A DNA stretch of 64,000 nucleotides from Shinisaurus crocodilurus (lineage: Eukaryota; Chordata; Lepidosauria; Squamata; Shinisauridae). A model generated the notes under the pieces. It was not told the DNA's origin. It ran no database searches and saw only the letters and a program-made list of their open reading frames with translations. Of the stretch, positions 1 through 8,960 are shown piece after piece. Location: the NCBI GenBank assembly GCA_021292165.1, contig CM037877.1:6501980-6565979 (forward strand), written 5' to 3'. How positions within the stretch are numbered: position 1 is the first letter of the stretch; every line of letters starts with the position of its first letter. A program made the position numbers and the translations under genes.

Positions 1-636
1 ATGGGGCACATCGGCCCGAATCCACAAAGAAGAAGTATGGACCATCAGGAAGGCAGGGCAGTCTCAAAGAGCTGCAAAGTATTCCTTACACTCAAAGGCG
101 CCACCTTTTTCCTGGGCAGGGATAAGCCCACCTGATCGTAAGGGGGCAGGGAGGAGGGAGGAAGGGGTAGAAAACCCCTCTACCAACCCGACACGGGCCG
201 TTGGGAACACGGGTGCGCTGACAACATCCACGTCCAGCTTTGGCTGGGTCAAGCGGTTCTCTTCCCCGGGCCAGGCGGGCTCGGAGTCAGGCTGGAAATC
301 GGACGGCGTAGAGTCTCTGGACTGAGGTAATATTGCCGCAGTATGCTAGCCTGGGAACCCGTTCATTCATAAAATCTGAGGTCACGCTCAGGTCTTGTTG
401 ATGTTATATTATTCCTAGAAGTCTATTAGTTCCGCTCCATTTAACCTATAGTAAATAAATGTCTATTCTGGGTACAGATAGATTCCTGTGCTTCCTTTAT
501 GCTGCGTATGAGTTCTAGTCAATTACACTTGCGTTAACGGGCTATATCTCAGTGGCGGTTAACCCGTTAAGTGCCGAACTCACACCGAAGACCCAGTTGC
601 TGGTCTTCCACACATATATTTATATTTCCCTGTCAA
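1..636. other. Intergenic sequence, nothing recognised
   Basis: No exon, RNA gene or repeat family that I recognise. Open frames here are short and lack any family resemblance. The stretch ends at a run of 14 C at 637-650, just before a CR1 fragment. Confidence 0.5.
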
Positions 637-656
637 CCCCCCCCCCCCCCAATTAG

Positions 657-2316
657 CCCTATCAAAAGAGGGTCTATGACCCCCCTGGCAAACCTGAAGT
701 GCAGACTGAAGGGGCAGAATTGCAGCTTGAGATTGATAGGCAAATGGTCAAGGAGCACCTGATTACTCTGAACGAGTTTAAATCTCCAGGGCCTGATGAG
801 CTGCATCCTAGAGTAATAAAGGAACTGGCAGAAGAACTCTCAGAACCACTGTCTATTATCTTTGAGAAATCATGGAGGACAGGTGAAGTGCCAGACGACT
901 GGAGGAGGGCAAATGTTGTTCCCATCTTCAAAAAGGGCAAGAAGGAGGAACCTGGGAACTATAGGCCAGTCAGTCTGACATCAATCCCTGGGAAGATTTT
1001 TGAGCAGATTATAAAGAAGTCAGTCTGCAAGCACCTTGAAAACAATGCAGTGATTACTAGAAGCCAGCATGGATTTGTCAAGAACAAATCCTGTCAGACT
1101 AATCTGATCTCATTTTTTGATCGGGTAACCTCCCTTGTGGACTGTGGGAATGCTGTGGACATTATATATCTGGACTTCAGCAAAGCTTTTGACAAAGTGC
1201 CTCATGATATCCTGATTAGTAAGCTAGCTAAGAGTGGGCTAGATGGAACAACTATCAGGTGGATCCACAATTGGCTAAAGAATCGGACTCAAAGAGTGCT
1301 TATCAATGGTTCCTTCTCAAACTGGGGAGAGGTAACGAGCGGGGTACCACAGGGCTCGGTCCTGGGCCCGGTGCTCTTCAACATTTTTATTAATGACTTG
1401 GATGAGGAGGTACAGGGAATGCTTATCAAATTTGCAGATGACACAAAGTTGGGTGGAACAGCTAATACTCTGGAAGACAGAAACAAAATTCAAAGTGACC
1501 TCGATAGGCTGGAGCGCTGGGCCGAAAACAACAGAATGAAATTTAATAGGGATAAATGCCAAGTGCTGCACCTAGGGAGAGGAAACCAAATGCAGAGTTA
1601 CAGAATGGGGGACACTTGGCTCAACAATACTACAAGTGAGAAGGATCTTGGAATTGTGGTAGATCACAAACTGAATATGAGCCAGCAATGCGATGTGGCT
1701 GCAAAGAAGGCAAATGCTATTTTGGGCTGTATTAATAGAAGTATAGCTTCCAAATCGCGGGAAGTGATAATTCCCCTTTACTCGGCACTGGTTAGGCCTC
1801 ATCTTGAGTACTGCGTCCAGTTCTGGGCACCTCACTTTAAGAAGGACATAGACAAACTGGAGAGGGTTCAGAGGAGGGCAACAAGGATGATAAAGGGACT
1901 GGAAACAAGGCCCTATGAGGAGAGACTGAAAGAACTGGGCATGTTTAGCCTTCAGAAGAGGAGACTGAGGGGAGATATGATCGCACTCTTCCAGTATTTG
2001 AAGGGATGTCACACAGAGGAGGGCAAAGATCTCTTCTCGTTCATCCCAGTTTGCAGGACACGGAATAATGGGCTCAAGTTACAGGAACCTAGATTCCACC
2101 TAAACATCAGGAAAAATTTCCTGACTGTCAGAGCAATAAGACAATGGAATCAACTACCTAGGGAGGTGGTGGGCTCTCCCAGTCTGGAGGCATTCAAGGT
2201 GCAGCTGGACAGACATCTGTCAGAGATGCTTTGACCTGGATTCCTGCATTGAGCAGGGGGTTGGACTCGATGGCCTTGTAGGCCCCTTCCAACTCTACTT
2301 TTCTATGATTCTATGA
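657..2316 (+). mobile_element. CR1 LINE, 5'-truncated, with intact 3' end
   Basis: Non-LTR retrotransposon of the CR1 clade. It starts just after a C14 run, inside the reverse transcriptase region, so the 5' part (ORF1 and endonuclease) is missing, as is usual for CR1 copies. The 3' untranslated region after the stop at 2232-2234 contains the segment reading GTTGGACTCGATGGCC and ends near 2303-2316 in the octamer-like TATGATTCTATG, which is diagnostic of CR1. The last ~65 bp (2240-2300) are the same sequence that forms the tail of the 5S-derived SINEs elsewhere in this window. Several antisense copies of the same family occur at 14089-14602 and 15121-15822. Confidence 0.93.
699..2234 (+). CDS. 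CR1 reverse transcriptase, uninterrupted fragment
   Basis: About 511 codons remain open, and the frame is open upstream to about 657, so 699 is not a true start. Visible reverse transcriptase motifs, numbered from 699: a GPDELHP segment near residues 31-37, NYRPVSLTS near 87-95, motif A YLDFSKAFD at 157-165, motif B SGVPQGSVLGP at about 214-224, and the catalytic FADD at 245-248. The C-terminal part has the CR1 signature RRATRMIKGLE and ends at a TGA. The catalytic aspartates and the frame are retained, so this copy is relatively young, but it lacks an endonuclease and cannot be an autonomous element. Confidence 0.93.
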   Translation: MQTEGAELQLEIDRQMVKEHLITLNEFKSPGPDELHPRVIKELAEELSEPLSIIFEKSWRTGEVPDDWRRANVVPIFKKGKKEEPGNYRPVSLTSIPGKIFEQIIKKSVCKHLENNAVITRSQHGFVKNKSCQTNLISFFDRVTSLVDCGNAVDIIYLDFSKAFDKVPHDILISKLAKSGLDGTTIRWIHNWLKNRTQRVLINGSFSNWGEVTSGVPQGSVLGPVLFNIFINDLDEEVQGMLIKFADDTKLGGTANTLEDRNKIQSDLDRLERWAENNRMKFNRDKCQVLHLGRGNQMQSYRMGDTWLNNTTSEKDLGIVVDHKLNMSQQCDVAAKKANAILGCINRSIASKSREVIIPLYSALVRPHLEYCVQFWAPHFKKDIDKLERVQRRATRMIKGLETRPYEERLKELGMFSLQKRRLRGDMIALFQYLKGCHTEEGKDLFSFIPVCRTRNNGLKLQEPRFHLNIRKNFLTVRAIRQWNQLPREVVGSPSLEAFKVQLDRHLSEML

Positions 2317-3039
2317 AAAACCCTTCCTAATTCTTTTTACGGTTTTATTTTGTTGAAATTTCATAATAAAAAAATAATTTAAAAAATGGTGCTTACTTCT
2401 GAGTAGATGTGTACTTCTCCAAGCAGTGAGAAGTTCCATGGGCACAGCACGTACCTAGATTTGTTTCACTTTCGAAAGAGGTCATTGGAGGCTTAATGAT
2501 ATTGGCGGTTTGTAACATTTGCATTTATTTACAAATGCACAGTTAGGTTAAGTGGAAGCACAGCTTAAACCATGCAACCTGGTCCTCTCCATATTTTTTG
2601 GTCTGCAACTTCCACCTGCTGCAGCTAACGTGGCCAAAGGCAAAGAATTGTGGGAGTTGTAGTCCTAAACATCTGGTGGGTGCCAGATCACCTAGCCCAG
2701 GTAAACACTCCAGACATCCAAAGTCCACAGTTTCCACATCGGAGCTCCAGGGAGACAGTCAGCAGCCGAAAATGCTTACAGAGGCCAAAGTCTGCTCTCT
2801 CACAGACGAATGCCTTGCCCTCTACCCCTGGCGAGAGGATCCAGACGATTCCTCCCTTCAACACCTGGCCATCTAAGCTGCCATGGAGACACATCACTGG
2901 CGGGCTGTCAGTACTCCTTTGCCAAGTCCATTTGTCAATGGAATGCTTTTCCAACTGAGATCAGGCACCCATAAACCCACACTACATTTTGCTGGTCTTT
3001 TCTTTTCAGGCGAGCATTTCCGGACCGATGATTTCCAAC
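2317..3039. other. Intergenic, AT-rich start plus a degenerate foldback half
   Basis: After the CR1 end there is AT-rich sequence (2330-2390) resembling a LINE poly-A region. At about 2600-2700 there is a decayed single arm of the foldback repeats (GGGAGTTGTAGTCCTAAACA). I see no host exon here. Confidence 0.4.
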
Positions 3040-3064
3040 CACACACACACACACACACACACAA
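3040..3064. repeat. (CA)n microsatellite
   Basis: About 12 uninterrupted CA units. Confidence 0.95.
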
Positions 3065-3219
3065 ACTATTCTTTTGATGTAACTTTTTGCATTTTGTGTT
3101 TTTATCATACGCTGCTCTGATATGTCTGGATGTGGACCAGTTAAAAAATGTTACAATAAATAAATAAAGTCTAGGTGTTCCTCGGGGAAACTCACACGGA
3201 CAGCCTTACAGATATTTGA

Positions 3220-5036
3220 TAGGGAACCCTTCACATTGTAAAACAGGTTTTGAATAGAGTGGCAAAAAGCATCTTGGATAGCACCTGGTGATGTGAAATG
3301 ATAATGAGATTAAATATATAATTGACCAAAAAACAAAAGCCTTCCAAATATGGCAAAATGATATTAATTGTGCTGCCAAGAAAAAAATCTATGCCAGTGC
3401 AAAGGCTGAGGTCCAAAGAAGAACAAGAGAACTTAAGAACGCTTGGTGGAAAAAGAAAGCTCAAGAAATTCAACAACTTGCAGAATCTCATGATGCACGG
3501 GGCTTTTTTAAAGCCACAAGGGCTATTTATGGACCAAAAACCTATGGTACAAACCCTTTACAATCAAAAGATGGCACCAAACTCTTAAAAGACAAAGAGT
3601 CTATTGCACTGCGTTGGAAAGAGCATTATTATGATCTTTTAAATAGTAAATCTAAGGTGGGTAATGAGTTTTTTTTGCAAATCCCACAAAAACAAATTAG
3701 AGAGGAACTTGCAATACTCCCCACTTTGGATGAAGTTATAAAAGCCATTAATCAAATGAAGAATAACAAAGCTAGTGGACCAGATGGGATTCCTGCTGAA
3801 ATCTTTAAAGAAGGGGCCCCCGAATTTGTACATCTTCATAAACTCATTGAAAAAATCTGGATAAGAGAAGAGATCCCAGAAGACTTCAGGGATGCCATAA
3901 TTATCACCCTCTTTAAGAAGGGTGATAGAACAGACTGTGGAAACTATCGGGGCATTTCTCTCTTAGCTACTGCAGGTAAAATATTTGCCAGGATTCTCGC
4001 AAACCGTCTTCTATCTATTTCAGAAGAGATCCTCCCTGAAACTCAATATGGTTTCCGCCCCTCTAGAGGGACAGTAGACATGATTTTTACTGCACGTCAG
4101 CTCCAAGAAAAATGCCGGGAGCAAAATCAACCCCTTTATATGGCATTTATCGATTTGGCTAAGGCCTTTGATACTGTAGACCGAACAGCTCTCTGGACTA
4201 TCCTTATGAAAATTGGATGCCCCAATAAATTTGTGAATATCTTGCGACTTCTCCATGACAACATGACGGCAACGGTTTTGGACAACAATGGCTCTCATGG
4301 TGCTCCATTTAAAGTGGGATCAGGTGTTAAACAGGGATGTGTTATCGCCCCAACATTATTTGCTATTTTCATCACCATGATTTTACATCTTGTCGAGGGG
4401 AAACTTCCCACTGGTGTGGGAATTATATATTGAACAGATGGAAAGCTTTTTAATCTCAGCAGGCTGAAAGCAAAAAGGTGATTACAACCTCCGTTGTGGA
4501 ACTTCAGTATGCTGATGATAATGTGGTCTCCGCACATTCAGAGGATGATCTCCAAACTATCCTACATGCTTTTGCAGAAGCATATGAAAAACTTGGTCTC
4601 TCACTTAACATCAAAACCCCCCAAAATCCAGCATCGTTTAGCTCCGCAAGTGCCGCGTTTTCTCGAATGAAACACAGAGTGTTCGAGGATTGGGATATTT
4701 GTAAGAAGACCAAAACACTAGTTTATGAAGCCATTGTATTACCAACTTTATTGTATGCCTGCGAAACATGGACTATCTATAAACGTCGCTTCCACCTCCT
4801 TGAAAGATTTCATCAACGTGGCCTCCGGAAAATCCTGCGAATTACTTGGGAAGATAGGCGAACAAATGTCAGCGTACTGGAAGAAGCGAAGACTAAAAAT
4901 GATCCTTCAACGCCAACGTCAGTGGACCGGTCATGTTGTTCGAATGCCTGACTGCTGTCTCCCAAAGCAGTTACTTTATTCCCAACTCAAGGATGGAAAG
5001 CGGAATATCGGTGGCCAGTATAACTAAGAGGTTTAA
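3220..5036 (+). mobile_element. Non-LTR retrotransposon fossil, C2H2-finger LINE type
   Basis: A second LINE family, unrelated to the CR1 copies. Read across frames it shows a linker region (3430-3650), reverse transcriptase, and a C-terminal region with WTGHVVRMPD. A related 3' end copy on the minus strand at 13012-13560 shows that the family ends in a CPHCG...H...H zinc finger. This copy has a stop and frameshift near 4433 and an internal deletion of roughly 70 codons near 4620. At 5036-5041 the element stops abruptly where an antisense LINE tail begins. It resembles RTE-like or related LINEs, but I am not sure of the clade. Confidence 0.85.
3657..4951 (+). pseudogene. Broken reverse transcriptase of the C2H2-finger LINE
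   Basis: The first open part runs to a TGA at 4431-4433 and contains NKASGPDGIPAEIF, NYRGISLLA, motif A FIDLAKAFD and motif B GVKQGCVIAP. The catalytic motif LQYADD lies in another frame at about 4502-4519, after the stop and a frameshift. A deletion then removes the region between the KTP segment and the SSASAAF segment; downstream LPTLLYACETW and LERFHQRGLR are typical of the post-polymerase region of this LINE type. The product cannot be functional. Confidence 0.88.
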
Positions 5037-5039
5037 AGA

Positions 5040-5165
5040 TGTTTATTTATTTATTTCATTTTTATACCGCCCAATAGCTGAAGCTCTCTGGGTGGTTTAC
5101 AACAATTAACAAGACAGTCCTTGCCCGCAGGCTTACAATCTAAAAAGACAAGACACACAAGGAAA
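5040..5165 (-). mobile_element. LINE 3' tail (L2-like), antisense
   Basis: Starts with TTTATTTATTTATTT followed by ATACCGCCCAATAGCTGAAGC and a ...GCAGGCTTACAATCT end. The same tail is seen in sense at 14862-14968 and antisense at 7951-8100 and 29157-29220. Class by recognition only. Confidence 0.7.
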
Positions 5166-5760
5166 AAGGAATGGGAAGGGAAGAAGGGGGGATATTAATA
5201 CTCCTGGATTTGTTATGTTTTAGTCCAATTTTTTAAAATATCATTGTTAGCTGCCTTGAGTGCCATTTTTTTTGGCACAAAGGCAGGTTAGAAATTTAGG
5301 AAAGAAAGAGATATGAAATATAAATGTAATGCACAACTGCAGGCAGGGCATGTCTTAGTTGTAATTTTTTTAACAGTGCCATGTGGTTTTAGGTGCTTTA
5401 TAAACAAGAAAACATTTACTAAGAATATGAAATGAAATTATAATAACAATAATGTATTATATAATAAAAATATAGAATAAATAATAATCATGATAGTGCT
5501 TGCCACACAGCTTGGTGCTTTATGGCTTTAATAAGAATTAAAATAAAATAAAATAATGATTTTTTAAAAAAATCCTTACAATAATCTGTAGCTTCAACCC
5601 AGCGCTTGAAATTGAATTTTCAACTCCTCCATGTTAACTAATTGAACAGCATTTCAAATTAAAATAGTATTTTAGCCCAGCCACAGCTGGGAGTGGATTA
5701 TTATCAGTATTATTAATATAGCCTCAAAGCGCATCGCATTTCACAGAACAATCATGCAAA
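5166..5760. other. AT-rich intergenic sequence
   Basis: Poly-A/T-rich spacer with many AATAA repeats. A short LINE-like tail (GCCTTGAGTGCC ... AAAGGCAGG) occurs at about 5250-5310. No gene seen. Confidence 0.4.
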
Positions 5761-5869
5761 AAGCACAGTCCCGCCCCGAGGAGCTTACAGAGTGAATGAA
5801 TGTGAGAAGAGCCACAGCGAGGAAAAGAGGAACTCTCACTCACTCACGGGCCATTCAGAATAAACTGGG

Positions 5870-6620
5870 ATCACTTCGGGAAATGCCCCGCCTCTCTCCT
5901 CCTGCCGTCCAATCACAGCTTGGCTCATATTCTCATTTTTCCATTCCTTCCAATGGGCAGCCCTGACTTCCGCCCTGGGAATAAGCGGCGTTAATAGGAA
6001 CCCAGAAGTTGGCCGCCTGTGTGAGTCTACCATTATATATCAATGAAACCCAACGAGTCTGTTCCGCCCCGCTCGGCAAGCCATTGCCAGTAGAAATCCG
6101 GCTTTGCTTTGATCGACAAGCACTTGCACCAATCACGGTGGCTCGTCAGGAAAATAGAAGCGTTTCTCTCCTCCCGCCCCTCCGGCTCAGAACCGTAAAG
6201 CACCACCCTGTGTGGGGAGGGGCTGTCCTGTCCTCCCAGTTTGTTTGGTTCGATTATTAGCGGGACTTTCCCCTCTAGGGGGCTGGCGAGCCCACCCGAG
6301 AGACGACGGATAACGGCACCCGAAAAGCGTCTCTCTCACCATAACAACCTCGAGCCGTAAAGCAGCACCCGGAAGTGCCGCTCTCCCGTTTCAGCTGCCG
6401 CGCCCATTGTGGAGTATAGACTTCAAATTAGCCGCCAACGCAAGCGCCAACTTCCGGGTTTTGCAGATATTTTCTTTTACTGTACTGATGCGGTGGGTAT
6501 TTGAGAGCTGTCCATAAAAATCAGTGGAGAAATCTAGGATTTTAGCCTGGCCCTGAGCGGGCGGCAGCGTATTCCCCACCACCACGCACACCAAACAGAA
6601 GGTCGCAGAGAAGAGAAGCC
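5870..6620. promoter_or_regulatory. Promoter-like GC-rich block with CCAAT and ETS sites
   Basis: GC-rich and CpG-containing, unlike the LINE-rich DNA to its left. It carries CCAAT boxes at 5909-5913 (GTCCAATCACA) and 6129-6133 (ACCAATCACG), an ETS-type CCGGAAGTG at 6369-6377 and its reverse ACTTCCGGG at 6450-6458. These are typical of housekeeping promoters. It is about 1 kb upstream of the presumed NOL6 first exon, so it could be an alternative NOL6 promoter or the start of a divergent neighbour on the minus strand. No exon of such a neighbour could be recognised. Confidence 0.5.
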
Positions 6621-7139
6621 CGGACCTTCCAGCTCTTGCTAGTTCAGCTCTTCTTGGAATGGGAAGGGCGATCCTGCATGCGCTTCGGCGCTAGATGTGG
6701 ACTTCGAGAGGGCTTGAGGGGGCCGTTTGAGTAGACCCGACTTCTGCTGCGCCCCCACGGGTATTTTTGTTATTATTATTTTTTTATGGGGAACTTTCGG
6801 CTGGGAAGCAAAACCAGCCTCTTCCTCACCTCTGAAATGCAATATTAACGTTGGACTACCTTGCAGGGTTGTCGTAAGCTACTCTCAGTCACAGTCCCCC
6901 CCTTTCCAACCTGCGAGGTGGGGATACTGGCCTCTATTGACATGGGCAGGGCAAGTTTAAAAAATAATAATAATGCTTTAAAAATAAAAAGAGCTATCAC
7001 ACGAAATAAGACCCGAGTCAGAGCAGGATTTTCTTGTCGTTAGGGCCGGACACCTTTGCTATCCAGTCACGGCTACGCTCAGATCCTGGATATCTCCATT
7101 GATTTCTATATGTAGATTCTGCCTTTCGCTCTAGAAGTT

Positions 7140-7431
7140 GTTTCCGACGTGAACCCGGAAGTTTCCACCCTAGATAGTGTGATGGGTCACTCTAATTTTT
7201 TTTAAATCTCTGTCTACAATAGGTATGCGCACGTCAACCTAACTTGCACCTGTGGGCGGGGCCACTTGGTCCTGTTCGAATTAGAGAAACAGCGGGGGAC
7301 GACGACACGGTACTCTTTTTGTCCAATCGGGAGCCGAGTTGTGGCCGGAACCCGGAAGGGGCTCCCCTGTCGGATTCCACGTGGCTTTGCTTAGTTCCAC
7401 CCACGTGGATGCGGAGGCGCTCAGGCACAAG
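7140..7431 (+). promoter_or_regulatory. NOL6: Probable NOL6 promoter and non-coding first exon
   Basis: Contains CCCGGAAGT at 7154-7162, a good CCAAT box GTCCAATCGG at 7321-7330 and another GGAACCCGGAAG ETS-like cluster at 7346-7357. The best donor is AAG|GTGGGT with the exon ending at 7431. The first coding exon has a CAG acceptor directly before its ATG, so an upstream exon is required and this is the best candidate. Joining at 7431 gives an A at position -3 of the ATG. The transcription start cannot be fixed by eye. Confidence 0.55.
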
Positions 7432-7495
7432 GTGGGTACCGGCTGGGCCGCTGGGGATGGAAAAAGCGGGGTGAGTCTGGGGAGGATCCCTAGGG

Positions 7496-7621
7496 CAGCC
7501 TGCGCCAACCTGGCGCCCTCCAGGTGTGTTGGACTGCAGCTCCCATCATTCGCAGCCAGCAGGGGAATGATAGGAGTTACAGTCCCAACACATGTGGAGA
7601 GCGCCAGGTCGGCGGAGGCTG
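7496..7621. mobile_element. Foldback element, CAGCCT-ended
   Basis: Imperfect palindrome: the left arm with CTCCAGGTGTGTTGGACTGC is mirrored by the right arm with CAGTCCCAACACATGTGGAG. Ends are CAGCCTGC and GGAGGCTG. The 8-bp flanks match poorly. Confidence 0.7.
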
Positions 7622-7641
7622 CTCTAGTATATAAAATACAC

Positions 7642-7752
7642 CAGCCTTCCCTAACCGGGTGCTCTCCAGATATGTTGGACTACAGCTCCCAGCATCCTCA
7701 GCTGGGAGCTGTAGTCCAACGCATCTGGAGGGTACCAGATTGGGAAAGGCTG
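7642..7752. mobile_element. Foldback element, CAGCCT-ended, second copy
   Basis: Short palindrome with arms TATGTTGGACTACAGCTCCC and its complement, and ends CAGCCTTCCC / GGGAAAGGCTG. It lies 20 bp from the previous copy, and both are followed by CTCTAGT. Confidence 0.75.
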
Positions 7753-7915
7753 CTCTAGTTCATTCCCAACAGCACCCAGCTAGATGTCTCCAGGAAGTCC
7801 ATAAGATGGGTGTGATGGTACGTGCCTTCCCTTGTTGCCCCCACCCTCTCTCCTGCCCTCCAGTAATTGGTGTTCAGGGGTAAGTGCCTCTGGCCATCGA
7901 GGTTCCTTTTAGCCA

Positions 7916-8100
7916 TATTATTATTATTATTATTATTAGTAGTAGTAGTATTTGTTTCATTTCTATACCGCCCAGTAGCCGAAGCTCTGGGCGGTTTACA
8001 GCAATTATAAAATTACATAATAAAATACAATTATGCAATAAAAATACAATTTTACAATAAAATGCAGTATTAAAAAAATTACAAACAATAAAACATCAAC
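7916..8100 (-). repeat. (TTA)n repeat joined to an antisense LINE tail
   Basis: A TTA/TAG triplet repeat at 7916-7950 is followed by ATACCGCCCAGTAGCCGAAGC and AT-rich sequence. This is the same antisense L2-like tail as at 5040. Confidence 0.75.
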
Positions 8101-8732
8101 AAAATTACTCAAACATTTTAAAAACACTTTTAAAATTACTTAAATATTGACTAACATCCATTGAGAGACCTCCCCCATTAATTTGTCTCATCTTTCAAGG
8201 CCATCTATAAATTGGTGTTTGTTAAAGACGGTGTTGAAGAGCACGGTCAATTAAAGAGCTCACATTCAGAAACCAGTGGGAACAGGAGGAGAGTTGTGCT
8301 GGATCAGACAAGGACTAGAATATCACACACAAAAACAGAGATAGCCACACTGGTCCATGAGTCAAAACTCCAAAATCAAGGGGAGGAGAGAGGAGGGGAG
8401 AGTCCAGAATCTACAGATAAGCAATACTTTTATTTGCACCACCAAAAATACCACAGAAGATAGGCTTTTGGGCTCTCCAGAATTTTTCATCCGGCCAGGT
8501 GGTACCAGAAGCAAGGGATACAGGGAGAAACACAAGTTGAAATGTTAGGCCAGATCTTATGGCCGTGAGGTCCCATCCTCTCCCTCACCTTTATGTGTGG
8601 GAACATAAAATACTAGTCCCTTAGAAGGCTGGGGGGGGGGGAATAGCAGGCTAGTAGCTTCCCCCTCCACCCCACCCACCCCAGCTAGTGCGTATTTATA
8701 TGACTGATCTACTTTCTTGTCCTTAACTGCAG

Positions 8733-8960
8733 ATGTCTGAAGATGCAGAGAGAGGTGGAGGTCTGCAGAGAGACGAGGGTGATGAGGCACCCACCAAGGA
8801 GGGGAGACCGCGAGGGAAGAAAAGGTCTTCGGCCTCTGAAGGCATCTTGCAGCCGGTGAAGCTGTGTAAGGCGGAGCTGTACAAGCCGCCCACCAACGAA
8901 GAACTGAGCCGCCTGAAGGAGACAGAGAACCTGTTCCATTCCAACCTTCTGCGCTTGCAG
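8733..8960 (+). CDS. NOL6: NOL6 coding exon 1 (residues 1-76)
   Basis: The ATG directly follows the acceptor TTAACTGCAG, so the upstream exon appears to be non-coding. The first ~35 residues are charged and low-complexity (basic GKKRSS cluster), as expected for a nucleolar protein. From residue 39 the family-conserved LQPVKL...AELYKPPTNEEL follows. Ends CTTGCAG|GTCGGG, phase 0; the donor is weaker than the others. Confidence 0.93.

Noticed and set aside
7339..7431. N-terminal extension of NOL6 from an open frame in the first exon
   Set aside because: The frame is in phase with the ATG at 8733 but has no ATG upstream in the exon, so 8733 remains the best start.
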